A DNA stretch of 64,000 bases from Armigeres subalbatus (Eukaryota; Arthropoda; Insecta; Diptera; Culicidae): positions 225,604,307-225,668,306 of the forward strand of contig NC_085141.1 in assembly GCF_024139115.2 (NCBI RefSeq). Reading direction: 5' to 3'. Under the pieces are notes generated by a model. That model ran no database searches, was not told the DNA's origin, and was given only the letters and a program-made list of their open reading frames with translations. The translations under genes were made by a program, and so were the position numbers. Shown piece by piece: positions 11,251 through 22,811 of this stretch (the first letter of the stretch is position 1; every line of letters starts with the position of its first letter).

Positions 11251-11975
11251 TAGAGGTGTGCGCCGCCGCGCCACGCCGCCGCCGCCGACAGTTTTTGGCA
11301 CGCCGCCGCCGCCGCCGACATTTTTGCATCGGCGCGTTGCCGTTTCAAATATTTCACGCCGCTGATCTATAATTTTCCACGCCAATTCAAATTTTCAGTA
11401 GAAACTCCGAAGATTCAGTGCATTTTCCGTATAATTTCCCAATAGATTTCTACAACATCACTTTGAATCTCCAGAGAAGATACCAATTATTTCCATGGAA
11501 ATTACATACAATATCTTGTTAAAATTTCTAAGAGCTCTCCGTAAAAACTAAGCGTGAAAATTGCGAGTTCTCGTTGAAATCCAAAAACAATATTATTGAA
11601 ATTGAATTTTTGAACAGAAAAGAGATGTTCGGCAGGAAGTCAGAAGGCTGAAAGTTGTTAGGCCGAATCGTTTAACCGAAAAGACTATTTGGTAGAAGCC
11701 TACCCGAGCAAAGCTTAAGAGCAAACCGATAACTTGTTTTAATGTTGCGAAATCATCGATTATGATTACTTAATTTGATATCTTTTTGGTCGTTTTAAAG
11801 GTTGAAATAACAAAACGTATAGAATTATCTTACTGTGACATCATATGAAAAACTATTTCTGCTGTCGATAAGAGCAAATCGAAAACTAAATTAGATATTG
11901 GTTTCCGATAGCAAAAAACTAGCAATGGGTAATGTTTTCAACATAACCGCGAGTAGACGTAGGACTTATTTAAAC

Positions 11976-13796
11976 GGTGTCAGGCCATTTGGCCGAATGC
12001 CGTCTGGCCGAATGCCGTTTGGCCGAACGCCATTTGGCCGAATGCCGTTTGGCCGAACGGGTCATTTGGCCGAATGCCGTTTGGCCGAATAGTTAAAAAA
12101 ATTGACCTCAAATTACGAGTTGCGAAGATTAAAAAAAACGTGAATAATGTGAATTAAGAAGTGAGAAGTGAGACGTGAAAAATGGGAAGAGAAAAGTGAA
12201 CAGAGAACTTCTTCCTTCTTCTTTTTTCTCCTTCTTCCTTCTTCTTTCTTACGTCTTTCATTTTTCTTCTTCCTTCTCTCTAATTCCTTCTTCCGTTTTC
12301 TCTTCTTCCTTTTTTCTTCATCCTTCTTCCTTCTTCCTTTTTTTTCTTCTTCCTTTTTTCTTCTTCCTTCTCCCTTCTTCATTATTTCTTCTTCCTTCTT
12401 CCTTTTTTCTTATTCCTTCTTCCTTCTTCATTAATTCTTCTTCCTTCTTTATTCTTCCTTCTTCCTTATTCCTTATTCCTTCTTCCTTATTCCTTCTTCC
12501 TTCTTCCTGCTTCCTTCTTCCTTCTTCCTTCTTCCTTCTTCCTTCTTCCTTCTAACTTCTTCCTTCTTCCTTCTTCCTTCTTCCTTCTTCCTTCTTTCTT
12601 CTTCCTTCTTCCTTATTCCTTATTCGTTCATCCTTCTTCCTTCTTCCAGCTTCCTTCATCCTTCTCCCTTATTCCTTCATCCTTCTTCCTTCTTACTTCT
12701 TCCTTCTTCCTTCTTTCTTCTTTATTCTTCCTTCATCCTTCTTCCTTCTTCCTTCTTCTTTCTTCCTTCTTCCTTCGTCCTTATTCCTTCTTCCTTCTTC
12801 CTTCTTCCTTCTTCCTTCTTCCTTCTTCCTTCTTCCTTCTTCCTTCTTCCTTCTTCCTTCTTCCTTCTTCCTTCTTCCTTCTTCATTATTTCTTCTTCCT
12901 TCTTTCTTCTTCCTTCTTCCTTCTCCCTTATTCTTTCATCCTTCTTCTTTCTTCCTTCATCTTTCTTCTTTCTTCCATCTTCTTTCTTCCTTCTTCCTTC
13001 TTCCTTCTTCCATCTTCTTTCTCCTTTCTTCCTTCTTTCTTCTTCCTTTTTCCTTTTTACTTCTTTCTTCTTCCTTCTTCCTTATTCCTTCTTTTTTCTT
13101 CCTTCTTCCTTCTTCCTTATTCCTTTTTCCTTCTTCCTTCTTCCTTCTTCCTTCTTCCATTTTCCTTCTTCCTTCTTCCTTCTTCCTTCTTCCTTCTTTC
13201 TTCTTCCTTCTTCCTTCTTTCTTCTTCCTTCTTCCTTCTTTCTTCTTCCTTCTTTCTTCTTCCTTCTTTCTTCTTCCTTCTTTCTACTTCTTTCTTCCTT
13301 CTTTCTTCCTTCTTTCTTCTTCCTTCTTCCTTCTTCCTTATACTTTTTTCCTTCTTCCTTCTTCCATCTTCTTTCTTCCTTCTACCATCTTCTTTCTACA
13401 TTCTTCCTTCTCCTTCTTCCTTCTCCTTCTTCCTTCTCCTTCTTCCTTCTCCTTCTTCCTTCTCCTTCTTCCTTCTCCTTCTTCCTTCTCCTTCTTCCTT
13501 CTCCTTCTTCCTTCTCCTTCTTCCTTCTTCTTCCTTACCCTTCTTCCTTCTTTCTTTCTTTTTTATTCTTCCTACTTCACCTGTTTTTCGTTTTTCTTCC
13601 TTGATTCTTTCTTCTTCTTTAATTCTTTCTTCTTTCTCTTTCCTTCTTCTCTTTTTATTCTTCATTCAGAGAATTTCAACTATTCGGCCAAACGGCATTC
13701 GGCCAGACGGCGTTCGGCCAAATGACCCTTTCGGCCAAATGGCATTCGGCCAAACGACATTCGGCCAAACGGCATTCGGCCAAATGACCCTAAACC
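11976..13796. mobile_element. Satellite-bearing hAT-like element nested in copy 1
   Basis: Ends GGTGTCAGGCCATTTGGCC and the reverse complement GGTTTAGGGTCATTTGGCC form imperfect inverted repeats. They are flanked by the 8-bp duplication ATTTAAAC (11968-11975, 13797-13804). Arrays of CATTTGGCCGAATGCCG units (11980-12090, 13680-13790) lie just inside each end in opposite orientation. A polypyrimidine tract fills the centre. Confidence 0.75.
12205..13670. repeat. 1.45-kb polypyrimidine tract, (CTTCCTT)n type
   Basis: Nearly pure pyrimidine + strand built on 7-bp CTTCCTT and 10-bp CTTCCTTCTC periods. The open frames in it (Ser/Phe/Leu on +, Lys/Glu/Arg on -) are products of composition and not genes. 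Such tracts can form triplex (H-DNA) structures. Confidence 0.95.
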
Positions 13797-13804
13797 ATTT
13801 AAAC

Positions 13805-15390
13805 GCAACGTATTTACATTTGACTTCTAATTTTTGGATCTATGGAGTTTGATTATAGGTATTGATTTTGGAAACGACAACTTCCATGCTGTGTAGAATT
13901 ATTAGCAATATGTTTATTCAAAGCTTCTGAAAATAAAACTAATGAATAAATACATAATTAGAATTGCTTTGTTTCTAACTATTAAGTCCTTATTCACTTA
14001 AGCAAATGTAGGGCATTTATAGATTTCTTAATGATGATAATATTTGAAGTTTAAAAATTCTATTATTAAAATTTTCAGACTTGGGCAAAATGTGCTATTT
14101 TAGGGGAACCCGTTTACCAAACAAAGAAATACATCACAAATTTCGTTGCTTCTTTTTGCTAACATGCGTGCTTACTGCTGATAAAAATCACAACAATAAG
14201 AAACAAGTAACCCTACTAAAATAGAGGAGGTACTGCTAATACGTCAACGAAAAATTATTTAATGTTTTGATTCCAAACTTCAATTCTACGTCAAGTTTAA
14301 TAATATAATTTCTCAGAAAATGAAAAACAAAGAATAAGATTATATTTATTTAACTATTCTTCTGGAAATTATTTTTTGCGGACCTTTTCAAAGCATTTAC
14401 ATGTAATACAGCGAAATTTTCTAACCTAGAATGGATATTAACACCTTTGCTGATTGTGCATCTTTAATTGCTAATGCCTTCTGCGAATAAATGAAAGTAA
14501 TTATTTTAATTCAATTTTTATTCTCATCATTGTAGTTGATTTTTTTTTGCTGGAAAATCAGAACTGTTATAGTATAACCATGTTTTAATGTACGTGTCGT
14601 TTAGTACCAAGTACAACTTAACATATGGTCCGTCATATGCCATGACTCGTACCCATCCCGGGATCATGTGGATTATGAAACCAATCACTTTTCGTGGATG
14701 AGTAGACCAAATCCCTCTAATTTTATTCTTCTTTATCCACGACCGCTGCCCTCGCTGCCTCAGCCATCGGCCACTAGCCATGAACTCCGAGCGATGCGAT
14801 GGGCGATTGCATCCATCGCAACCGACACCAGAATGACGAAAAAATGCGCCCACTTCTTTCATGCATATTCGCAGACCCACCGTCAGTTCTACTACTGGCG
14901 ACTGCATGCTGTGTACGTAAACAAACACAGCGAACGAACGAACGAAACGAACAATCCGCGAGCAAACAGCACGTCAGTACGCGTTGCTGTCACAAATTGT
15001 AATGGCTCGCACACGGCAGGCACTGCTTCTTTTATACACGAAGAAAATCTTCCGCTAGACCCGAAGGCCCGTGACATACCGCATTCTGATGTCCGTGTTA
15101 GGAATGCACGGGATTGATTACATATGAAATTGTTGCAGGCTTTGACAAGAATTGAAATTTTCAATAGTCTATCGTTAAGAATCTTAAGTTTCAATGAAAT
15201 AGGCAAATTGCTGGAAAGTGTCCGAGTCGATAGATATATAAATAATTAAAATCCATCGAAAGATAAAGGCGCTAGTATCGTTTGAAATCTTCCCTTCCAG
15301 CGTAACGCTCTCGATTTCCAAAAATCTAAATGACACCCAGTATAGTAAAGAAAGACGTAAGTCCTACGTCAAAAAAGTACACATTTTGTT
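13805..15390. other. Extra sequence in hAT copy 1, absent from copies 2 and 3
   Basis: Compared with 23910-28924 and 43513-48433, copy 1 has unrelated sequence from about 11700 to about 15390. The satellite element above accounts for part of it. A GC-richer patch at about 14640-15120 has open frames on both strands of 100-149 codons and a (GAAC)n run near 14930. It looks like promoter or 5' UTR DNA of something captured, but no family was recognised. Confidence 0.4.
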
Positions 15391-15977
15391 GTTTGATGTT
15401 AATTTCCCCAGAAATTCTTCAAGTTTTCCAGAATATTCATTTGAAAATTAGTTTCAGATTTTCCACGGGAACTACTTTCAAGATTCAAGAACTCTCTGGG
15501 ATTACAAAGGAAAATGGTTTGGGATCTACATGAGAATCTCTTCAAAGTTTTTACGGGAAGTTGTTCCAAATTTCTATAGAAAAATATTCGGAATATTCAC
15601 GGAAATTCGAAAATTCACACAGAAAATTGTGACTATTAAAAGAGATTAAAGCATAAAGCATAAACAACACACTGAAGTTGTCCACAAGTAGTGGACAAAA
15701 TACGTATTTGGGTAGACACGAAACAAACTAGTGGAAGTAAAAGGAAGATAATTTTTTTAAAACCGTGTAACATTTTCCCCTAAGACGCTCGAAAATATTT
15801 ATTAAGATTAAAGCATCTTTTTCCCCAAGCTAGATTAATTAGCACGGTTAGTTTTTTATCCTTTTAGTGTTTTTTTTCGCAGGGAGAAGTTTATCATTTA
15901 ACGGCTAGTTTGGCATAGCCAACTTTAAAACATCGGAAAAATGCTTGTTTTTGGATTTCTTCAGAAAATTCTTTCTA

Positions 15978-16171
15978 CAGTTAAACCTCCATGAGTCGAT
16001 GTTCTATGACTCAATATCGACTCATGGAAGCAAATTATTCCATACTAAAAAATATTTTCTGGATTACTGTGATGGTCCCTCCAAAGAGCTTTTCAAGGAT
16101 TTTCTATTCTACATCTCGATATTTCTATGAGTCGATGGTCCCTTCAATATCGACTCATGGAGGTTTGACTG
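15978..16171. mobile_element. pogo-like MITE with TA TSD
   Basis: Termini CAGTTAAACCTCCATGAG and CTCATGGAGGTTTGACTG are inverted repeats of more than 20 bp. They are flanked by TA (15976-15977, 16172-16173). CAGTnAAACCTC ends plus a TA target fit the pogo/Tigger branch of Tc1-mariner. The repeat CGACTCATGG recurs inside. It is 194 bp and non-coding. Confidence 0.8.
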
Positions 16172-16229
16172 TATTGTCGAAAAAAAATTCTTGGTAAGTT
16201 CCAATCCATTCCAGTAAGACCGAAAGTGA

Positions 16230-17370
16230 CAGACGGCCGAGCTGATAATTTGGCCGAAAAAGCCTAACAGGTTGTCTGGCCGAAACGATCGTTGCCCAAA
16301 AATGCCATTTGGCAGAAACAGTTTTTCGGCCAATGGGCCATTTGGCCAAAAATGTCATTTGGTCCAACGGGGTCATACGGCCAAATTTCAATGACTGAAC
16401 CTCGTACTGAACGGGTATTATGATTAGAAAGGGCCACTTGTTTGGTGAAATGGTCTTTTTGAAAATTAACCATTAAACAACATTCCATGGTCTCTCTATT
16501 TTTAAGTCGATACTGGACTTTAGGCCAAAAGACATCTAGCCAGGTACCATTTAGAAAAACGTTTCGCGGAAACTGCTATCAGATGTGTAAAATGTAGCGA
16601 TGTACAGCCAAAAGGAAAATTTGGACGGACTTGAAAAAGTTGTTTACCCTAACAGGTCATTTGACTGAAAATGCCGTTCGGGTGAAAAAGTCGTTTGGCC
16701 GAATATACATCATTTGACCAAAAATGCCTTTTGGTAAAAACGGGCATTTGGCAGAAAGAGCCATTTGGCCCTTAAATGTCCTCTCTGCAACCATTTTTGA
16801 ACAGTTTCGTTCGGCTGAATTGATCATTTTGCCAAAAAAGACGTTTATCCGAATAGGTCTTTTGACAGAAAATGCCGTTCAGCCAGAAGGGTTGTTTTGC
16901 AGAAATGACATTTTCGGGCCAAATTACCATTGGTACCAAACGGCATTTTCGGTCAAATGATCTATTCGGTTAACCTTTTTTTTCGGCCAAATTACCAGTT
17001 CGACTCAATGTCCAATTCGGCTGTATATCATTTTCGGTAAAACTACATTTTTGGTCAAACCATTTTTGACCTGATAACAGTTCCGGATAAACGTTTAATT
17101 CGGCTTAATAGGATTTGGTTAGAGGGCTTTTGTATGCCAGTATCGACTTTAAAAAAAGAGAGTTTACGAAATTTCGTTCAACAGTGGTTTGACGATAGGC
17201 CTTTTCAACGTAAATGTCATTAGGCCAAACGGATAGATATTTTGGAATAAATTACCCATTCAGTTATTGGCCTATTGTCTTATTCGGCCAAACGACCTGT
17301 AAGAGAAAACAACTTTTTCGGCCAAATTACCAATTCGGACACACGGCTTTCGGTCAATGGAATTTCCCAA
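16230..17370. repeat. Dispersed degenerate GGCCGAA/TTCGGCC repeats
   Basis: Irregularly spaced units of about 16-30 bp of the form ATTTGGCCGAAAATG and its complement make up this block. The same material occupies 24300-25690 and 44260-48000 in the sibling elements, so it is original to the hAT family. Confidence 0.75.
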
Positions 17371-18355
17371 GAATTTCTTAAGGACAATACACTAGTCGTT
17401 CGATAAATGCAACATGTTTTCGTTTCAGTTAGCGAATGGCGTTCGATAACTGCGAAGCATTCTAGACGTCGAAAAAATAGAAGTGCATCTGATTGTTCAC
17501 CGCTATGCAGCTATTTATCATCGACTTTGACATAGTTTTGAAGCTCAGCTGTCCGATAACTGCAAAACTGAAATGCAGTTAAAAGCATTGCAAAGCATCA
17601 GAACGTCTACTGTACAAAGAATTTCCCGTAGAATTCTAATAATTTCAAACAATTATTCGTTGAAATATTTTGAGCAATTCCAAAAAAGTTTCCGTTAAAC
17701 TTACAGAGAATTTCTGCTGAGCATTCCAGAGAATTTTTCTCGAAAACTCCTTAGAGTCTCCAGCGGAAATTCTTAAGAATTAACTGTTTTATCGTTGGCC
17801 ATGCCTGTCTTTATTATTCTAGACTGAGAAGGCCAACGGTAAAACACCCATTCAACCAGCCGCACTCTACTATTTGGAAGAATACTCAACATAAAAGAAA
17901 CTCAACAAGAACTTTTAATAAATTTCCGAAGTTTTTCCTGTAGAAGTTAAGAACATTTTTTTGTGAAAAATCTGAAGTTTCTCATGTAAATTGCGACAAA
18001 TTTTCTGCTGAAATTCCAAACAATTTTATTTGGGAATTCCGAAGATTTCTCGGAACTTCAAACAATCCGAAAATATTTTCCAAATTTTGGAAAAACTTAT
18101 AGATTTTCCGGTAAAAAATCATTAGATTTTTCATGCGAAATTCAAAAGATACTTCTTCTAATGTCTTGAAAATATCCCGAAAAAAAAATAAAAATCTTAG
18201 AAGAACGTAATGAAAAAATCGCCACGCCGATTTACGCCGCCGCCGCCGCCGCCGGCTAAAATGGCTTTCGGCGTGACGCCGATTACGCCGCCGCCGCCGA
18301 CCAAAATTCTGACAAAAGCCGCCGCCGACGAATATCGGACCGGCGCACACCTCTA

Positions 18356-18559
18356 CTTGGAAGGACTCGAACCCTCAACCTCTCTAGATAGGCGTGATAA
18401 CCCCTACACAGTAAGACCACTTAAAGGTCACGTTTGCGGAAAAGCCATCAGAATCCGAGTACCAACCTCCACCGCGGTTATCCTTTTTTTGCAAATTGAA
18501 TATCTTTCGGATGCTTGATTTGTCCAATCTCCACATGTGCTTTACTGTTGTATATCCAC
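18356..18559 (-). mobile_element. Foldback element, left arm (segment 2)
   Basis: Reverse complement of about 19670-19872, near-identical over about 200 bp including the tRNA-like body. It is bounded on the left by the 7.1-kb hAT copy and on the right by the 890-bp element at 18560. It ends with the target sequence ATATCCAC. Confidence 0.85.
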
Positions 18560-19449
18560 TAGAGTGGGGCGTCATGGTCATTTTTTCAAATCAATGGTTT
18601 TTCGAAGCCATTCTGGGTCCTGAACAACTGTGCAGAATTTGGGACCGATTGGTTGCTTCCTCGCTTTCCGCATCGCATTTGAAGTTTGTATGGAAATTAG
18701 TATGGGAGAACGTATATTTTTGCATTTCTACTACTACAGGTTTCAGTTCATCGTAAACCAAGTGGCACATTGCGTTAAAGTATAACCCAAAGGATGCCGA
18801 AAAACTCTGATGAAGAACTCACGTTCCTGGAACGTCTACGAAAAAAGTTATAACGCTTCGAAGATTGAATGTTCAAACCATATGCAGAAAATCGTTTATT
18901 CTGCCAGCACTGCCGAACTACGTAGACCAATAATTTAACTTAGTGTTATTTCAAAATAATTGATCTTACAGGGCTTTAGAGCTAATGGGAGCTATCCGGA
19001 ATCATCTCACAAAGAAAAAAATCCGACAAGAAGAAAGATGGGTTTTGCCCTTCAATAACCATAGGGCGTCCGGTAGTGCTGGCAGAAACATTGATTTCTT
19101 GTATATGGTTTGAACAATCAATTTTCGAAACGTAATAGCATTTTTTGTAAACCTTCCAGCTATGTACCTTCTTCGGCAAAGTCTTTCGGCATCTTCCAGA
19201 CTATATGCTAACGTATTGAGTCACGTGATTGATGATAAGTTGAAGCCCCCAATAGCAAAAATGTAAAAAAGTAAGTTTTCCCATACTAATCTCCATGTAA
19301 ATTTAAAACGCGATGCGGCATGCGAGGTCGCAACCAATCGAGCCCATATTTTGCACAGTTGATTGGGGTCCCAAAACGATTCAGAAAAACCTTGATCTCA
19401 CTTGATCAGACGAAGTTTGCAATTCACCATACAACTGCGCCCCACTCTA
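18560..19449. mobile_element. 890-bp non-autonomous hAT-type element
   Basis: Ends TAGAGTGGGGCG and CGCCCCACTCTA are inverted repeats. The resemblance continues imperfectly for about 170 bp, for example through GATTGGTTGC and CGCATCGC. The 8-bp duplication ATATCCAC flanks it (18552-18559, 19450-19457). No transposase frame is seen. Its end sequence differs from the TAGAGGTGTGCG family, so it is a separate family. Confidence 0.85.
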
Positions 19450-19965
19450 ATATCCACAGCCAAGCGAGTGCACATTGTTTAAACGAGAAAATCGCACTCT
19501 ATGCCCCCAACAACGGGCTGGGCGGATTTGTATAGAGTGCGAATCAATCACACTCTGCTGTGCCCCAGTAACGCCCATTCTATACCGTCCCGCCCAGTCC
19601 GTTACTGGGGGCATGGAGTGCGATCCTCTCGTTTAATAAACAATGTGCACTCGCTTGGCTGTGGATATACAACAGTAAAGCACATGTGGAGATTGGGCAA
19701 ATCAAGCATCCGAAAGATATTCAATTTGCAAAAATGAGAGCTAACCGCGGTGGAGGTTGGTACTTGGATTCTGATGGTTTTCCGCAAACGTGACCTTTAA
19801 GTGGTCTTGTTGTGTACGGGTTATCACGCCTATCTAGAGAGTAGGAGGTTGAGGGTTCGAGTCCCTCCAAGACACGTGGATTCTTTTTCGCAAATTTCAT
19901 ATCAATTTGTCCATTTCGAAACATATGCTGTGCATATGCACAGCCAAGATATTTAACAAAAAAAT
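19450..19965 (+). mobile_element. Foldback element: inner left arm, centre and uninterrupted right arm
   Basis: The centre of symmetry is near 19556. The left inner arm ATATCCACAGCCAAGCGAGT (19450) pairs with its complement ending near 19673. The right arm continues uninterrupted to about 19965, matching segments 2 and 1 of the left arm in order. It therefore supplies the unoccupied version of both insertion sites. Arms are about 390 bp each once the insertions are set aside. Confidence 0.85.
19804..19873 (+). ncRNA. tRNA-like sequence in foldback right arm (anticodon position AGA)
   Basis: The sequence folds as a tRNA: acceptor GTCTTG/CAAGAC, anticodon stem CCTAT/GTAGG with loop CTAGAGA, and a perfect 5-bp T-stem GAGGG-TTCGAGT-CCCTC. 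TTTTT follows about 12 bp downstream. No long variable arm is present, so it is unlikely to be a working serine tRNA. Because it lies in an element arm and is mirrored in the other arm, it is best read as a pol III promoter module of the element. Confidence 0.55.
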
Positions 19966-20434
19966 GTTTTCATGAAATAATTTGAGTACTGCAATCAAAA
20001 GCTTTCATATTGGGCAGTTGATTGCAATACATATTCAAATTAATTCATGAATAAAATGTTACTTAGGTCCTTTTGAAACGTTGAGCGAGATATCATTGAT
20101 GTAAATCATTAATATACATTTTAATATAAGTACACTGCGTTTATCCATTTGATATCTGAGTGTATTTATGCGGGGCTTGCTGTGTTGAAAATGACCCCAA
20201 GATGTAGATGCAAAGGACCCCAAGATGTTGTATAACAAGAAGCTACCACGGCCGTTGACATCATAGAAGCCTTGGTTGATTCAGTAGACCATTTGATTCA
20301 AACTCTAGGCCAACTTGGAGATCTTAGAACAGCTCATATGCCTCCATTTGAGACGCAAGCGAAAGACAAATACTCGGAGACATAAGCAGTCACCTGCAGG
20401 AGGTATCAAATCCCGTAACTATTCAGCGTAGTGC
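19966..20434. other. Unassigned stretch
   Basis: No gene or repeat structure recognised. Confidence 0.3.
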
Positions 20435-20601
20435 GTGGCTAACATAAGGCTAACACGATGATACTTTTATGCCCAGGGAAGTCGAGACAATTTCCAATCT
20501 GAAAATTGCCTAGACCGGCACCGGGAATCGAACCCAGCCACCCTCAGCATGGTCTTGCTTTGTAGCCGCGCGTCTTAACGCACGTCTAAGGAAGGCCCCC
20601 A
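20435..20601 (-). mobile_element. Feilai-like SINE, 3'-truncated
   Basis: The minus strand starts GGGGGCCTTCCTTAGACG and continues through CGGCTACAAAGC and GGGTTCGATTCCC to CCTGGGCATAAAAGTATC. This is the order of the tRNA-derived head and body of Feilai, an abundant Aedes SINE. The remainder of the body is missing. Confidence 0.7.
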
Positions 20602-21399
20602 CTATGGTGCAAATAGCTTATGAGACGTTTACTCAAAATAGCAATAAATGTGTTTCTTAAGAGATATCAAAAACGGAGTTTTACCTAGCATGAAGAATCA
20701 TTTACAAAAAAAAACGCTTATGCTAGAAAATAAAAAAATCATGGTTTTAGTTTTTAGGCCGTAATCATATGTTACGCGAGAAATGCTTCCTTGCCTCACA
20801 TCAGCGACTACCCAAATGAGGTAAGACAAAGCTCTGACCCTATTTGAAAATACATTGCATCCCTGATTCAGACAGACAAAACAAACAACATAGGGCCACC
20901 TTCGCCGACTGCCGATCGACCTTCGGGGCCGCTTTAGATTTCCTGCTTCGGATGGCTGCTTTTTGCAGAATGCTGGCTGAGACTTGAATATGCTGTTCGA
21001 AGTGATCGAACCAACATTCCAGCTTTCCAAGTCAGTGAGTTATTGAGGCGATAATCTTCGGTTGTTGCAGCCATGTTTTCTTCATCGGCCAGGATGTCCA
21101 CCCACGCCAGCCTGTCCTGTCTGCAGTAACGCCCGACTCCCACTTACAGCGATACATACCGTAGACGGGACTCGTACTTTACCCCTCTGATTTTTCCTGT
21201 TCCTCAGCCTTTGATTCTATACGCTTCTCAATCTGCAGTCGGGTTACATCTGTAATCCATTCTATTCGCTGAGTGCGCTACAGAGTGCGGCTCTACAGAA
21301 GTTGTTGGCTGCAGACGGGAGAAGCGGGGCTAGTGGACTCCCCAGTCAATGATGGTAGGAAAGCCGGCGATAATCGACTCCTCTACGATTTTTAACGAT
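20602..21399. other. Unassigned stretch, possible LINE debris
   Basis: The minus-strand frame around 20930-21110 contains LGKLECWFDHFEQ, which is protein-like, but no family could be assigned. Confidence 0.25.
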
Positions 21400-22811
21400 G
21401 CCTGATTGGAGTAAGGACAAATCCGTGGATGCCAGAGAAAGACGCGACATATCAATGACTCACCGATCCAACTGATCAGCTGAAACGCTGGCTCGACCAC
21501 TTAGAACAAATTCATCGAGTTTTGACGACTTATCCTAATTCAGATATAGGGAAAGGTTGACAATTCTACGACGGCAACAGGCAAGATTCGGCCCGGATGA
21601 TCATGTGAGAACCATACTGTCATGTTTTGCATCATCCTGGAGCAGGTCAATGAATTTCAAGAGTCCCTCCATTTGGTACTGATTACCCACGGAAAAGCCT
21701 TCGAAGGCGTCCTTAGAAGCAAGGGAGGCCTAAACAAAATCCAGAGCCCAGCACAATATAATCGCTTAAGTGTTGTTGCCCATAGTAATCGACAAAATCA
21801 TGGGTCGCTCTAGCAGCCCACCACCAGAGAGCAATCGTACTACCTAGATGACGATACTGCAGTACTTACTAACGCAACAATGGAGTAAACTGAATTACCT
21901 GGTTGAACGGTCCCCTCATCAACTTCAACAACACCGAATCATTGGATGTGAACAACTCCAACTCCACGGTACCCGGGCAAACAGTGGAGTGGAGTAGGTC
22001 GAAAACCAAAGCCTGTCAACGTTGGGCGGTGGTCTAGGCAATGCACCAAACGCCGAATACTCAACTCTAACGTGAAATTTGTGATGTTATACGCCAGTGA
22101 TACTTGGTGCGTATAAGCAGAGATCACATAGGCAAAACATACTTTTGCATATAAACGATAAAGACGGATCCATAAAAAACTGAAAAACGATCCATAAATA
22201 ACATCTGAATGTTCCTTAAAATGGTACCATAAATCCATAAAATATTTAATGAGATTCCATAAAGAATATTTTTTTGATCCATAACTAAGCTAAAATTTGG
22301 CAATTAATTGGGAAATATGTTCCATTAACATGGTCAAGAAAAACAATACAATTCTTGCTATTTTCCCATGAAAATATGACAAACGATTCATAAATCTTTG
22401 GAAAATGATCCATAAAAAACTATATTTTGATCCATAAAACTTCAAATTTGCGCTTTTATCAATCAATACAAGTTTTTATGGATCATTTTCCAAAGATTTA
22501 TGGATCATAAAAATATTCTTTATGGAATCTCTCGAACTATTTTATGGATTTATGGTAGCATTTTATGGAACATTCAGATGTTATTTATGGATCGTTTTTC
22601 ATTTTTATGGATCGTTTTTCCACATTCAACGGTGCAAAGTAAGGGCTGCCGATCACATAGATTTGCAAGTATTCATCAACCGATGTCAACGTTTTACAAC
22701 TCGGACCTGGTGGCCTCACAACTGGATTCTGAATCTTAAGTCCCATCGACGATGCCATCGAAATCCGATATCAACAGCAACTCCACAGTGTGGTGTAGGT
22801 GTAGGCCTGCC
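21400..22811 (+). pseudogene. Degenerate LINE ORF2 (reverse transcriptase region)
   Basis: Scattered frames match LINE reverse transcriptase landmarks in order. DQLKRWLDHLEQ (about 21475) precedes the catalytic domain. IILEQVNEFQESLHLV and EKAFEGV (21630-21710) cover the region around the first RT aspartate. YASDTWCV (about 22090) corresponds to the YGxETW region, and LQVFINRCQRF...WWPHNWI (22660-22730) to the C-terminus. Stops and frameshifts are frequent. The gene is split by the MITE at 22131-22650. The clade is uncertain (CR1/L2-like). Confidence 0.6.
22131..22650. mobile_element. Mutator-like MITE with 9-bp TSD
   Basis: The duplication GATCACATA flanks it (22122-22130, 22651-22659). Ends GGCAAAACATACTTTTGCA and GGCAGCCCTTACTTTGCA (reverse complement of the right end) are imperfect inverted repeats. 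Many copies of TTTTTATGGATC and its complement fill the body. A 9-bp TSD fits MULEs. It interrupts the LINE ORF2 between YASDTWCV and LQVFINRC. Confidence 0.7.

Larger units (their letters stand above)
11251..18355. mobile_element. Large non-autonomous hAT-type element, copy 1
   Basis: Termini TAGAGGTGTGCGCCG (11251) and CGGCGCACACCTCTA (18355) are perfect 15-bp inverted repeats. They are flanked by the 8-bp duplication CTTGGAAG (11243-11250, 18356-18363). An 8-bp TSD and TAGAG-type ends are hallmarks of the hAT superfamily. GCC/GCCGCC-rich subterminal blocks follow both ends (11262-11340, 18222-18340). The interior is collinear with 23910-28924 and carries degenerate GGCCGAA repeats. No transposase frame was found. 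The copy is enlarged by later insertions, including 11976-13796 and 15978-16171. Confidence 0.88.

Noticed and set aside
12113..13665. Lys/Glu/Arg-rich and Ser/Phe-rich open frames
   Set aside because: They are direct translations of a polypyrimidine/polypurine tract.
14527..15206. Overlapping 100-149-codon frames as a host gene
   Set aside because: Open on both strands, no domain or motif, and absent from sibling elements; kept only as an unassigned patch.
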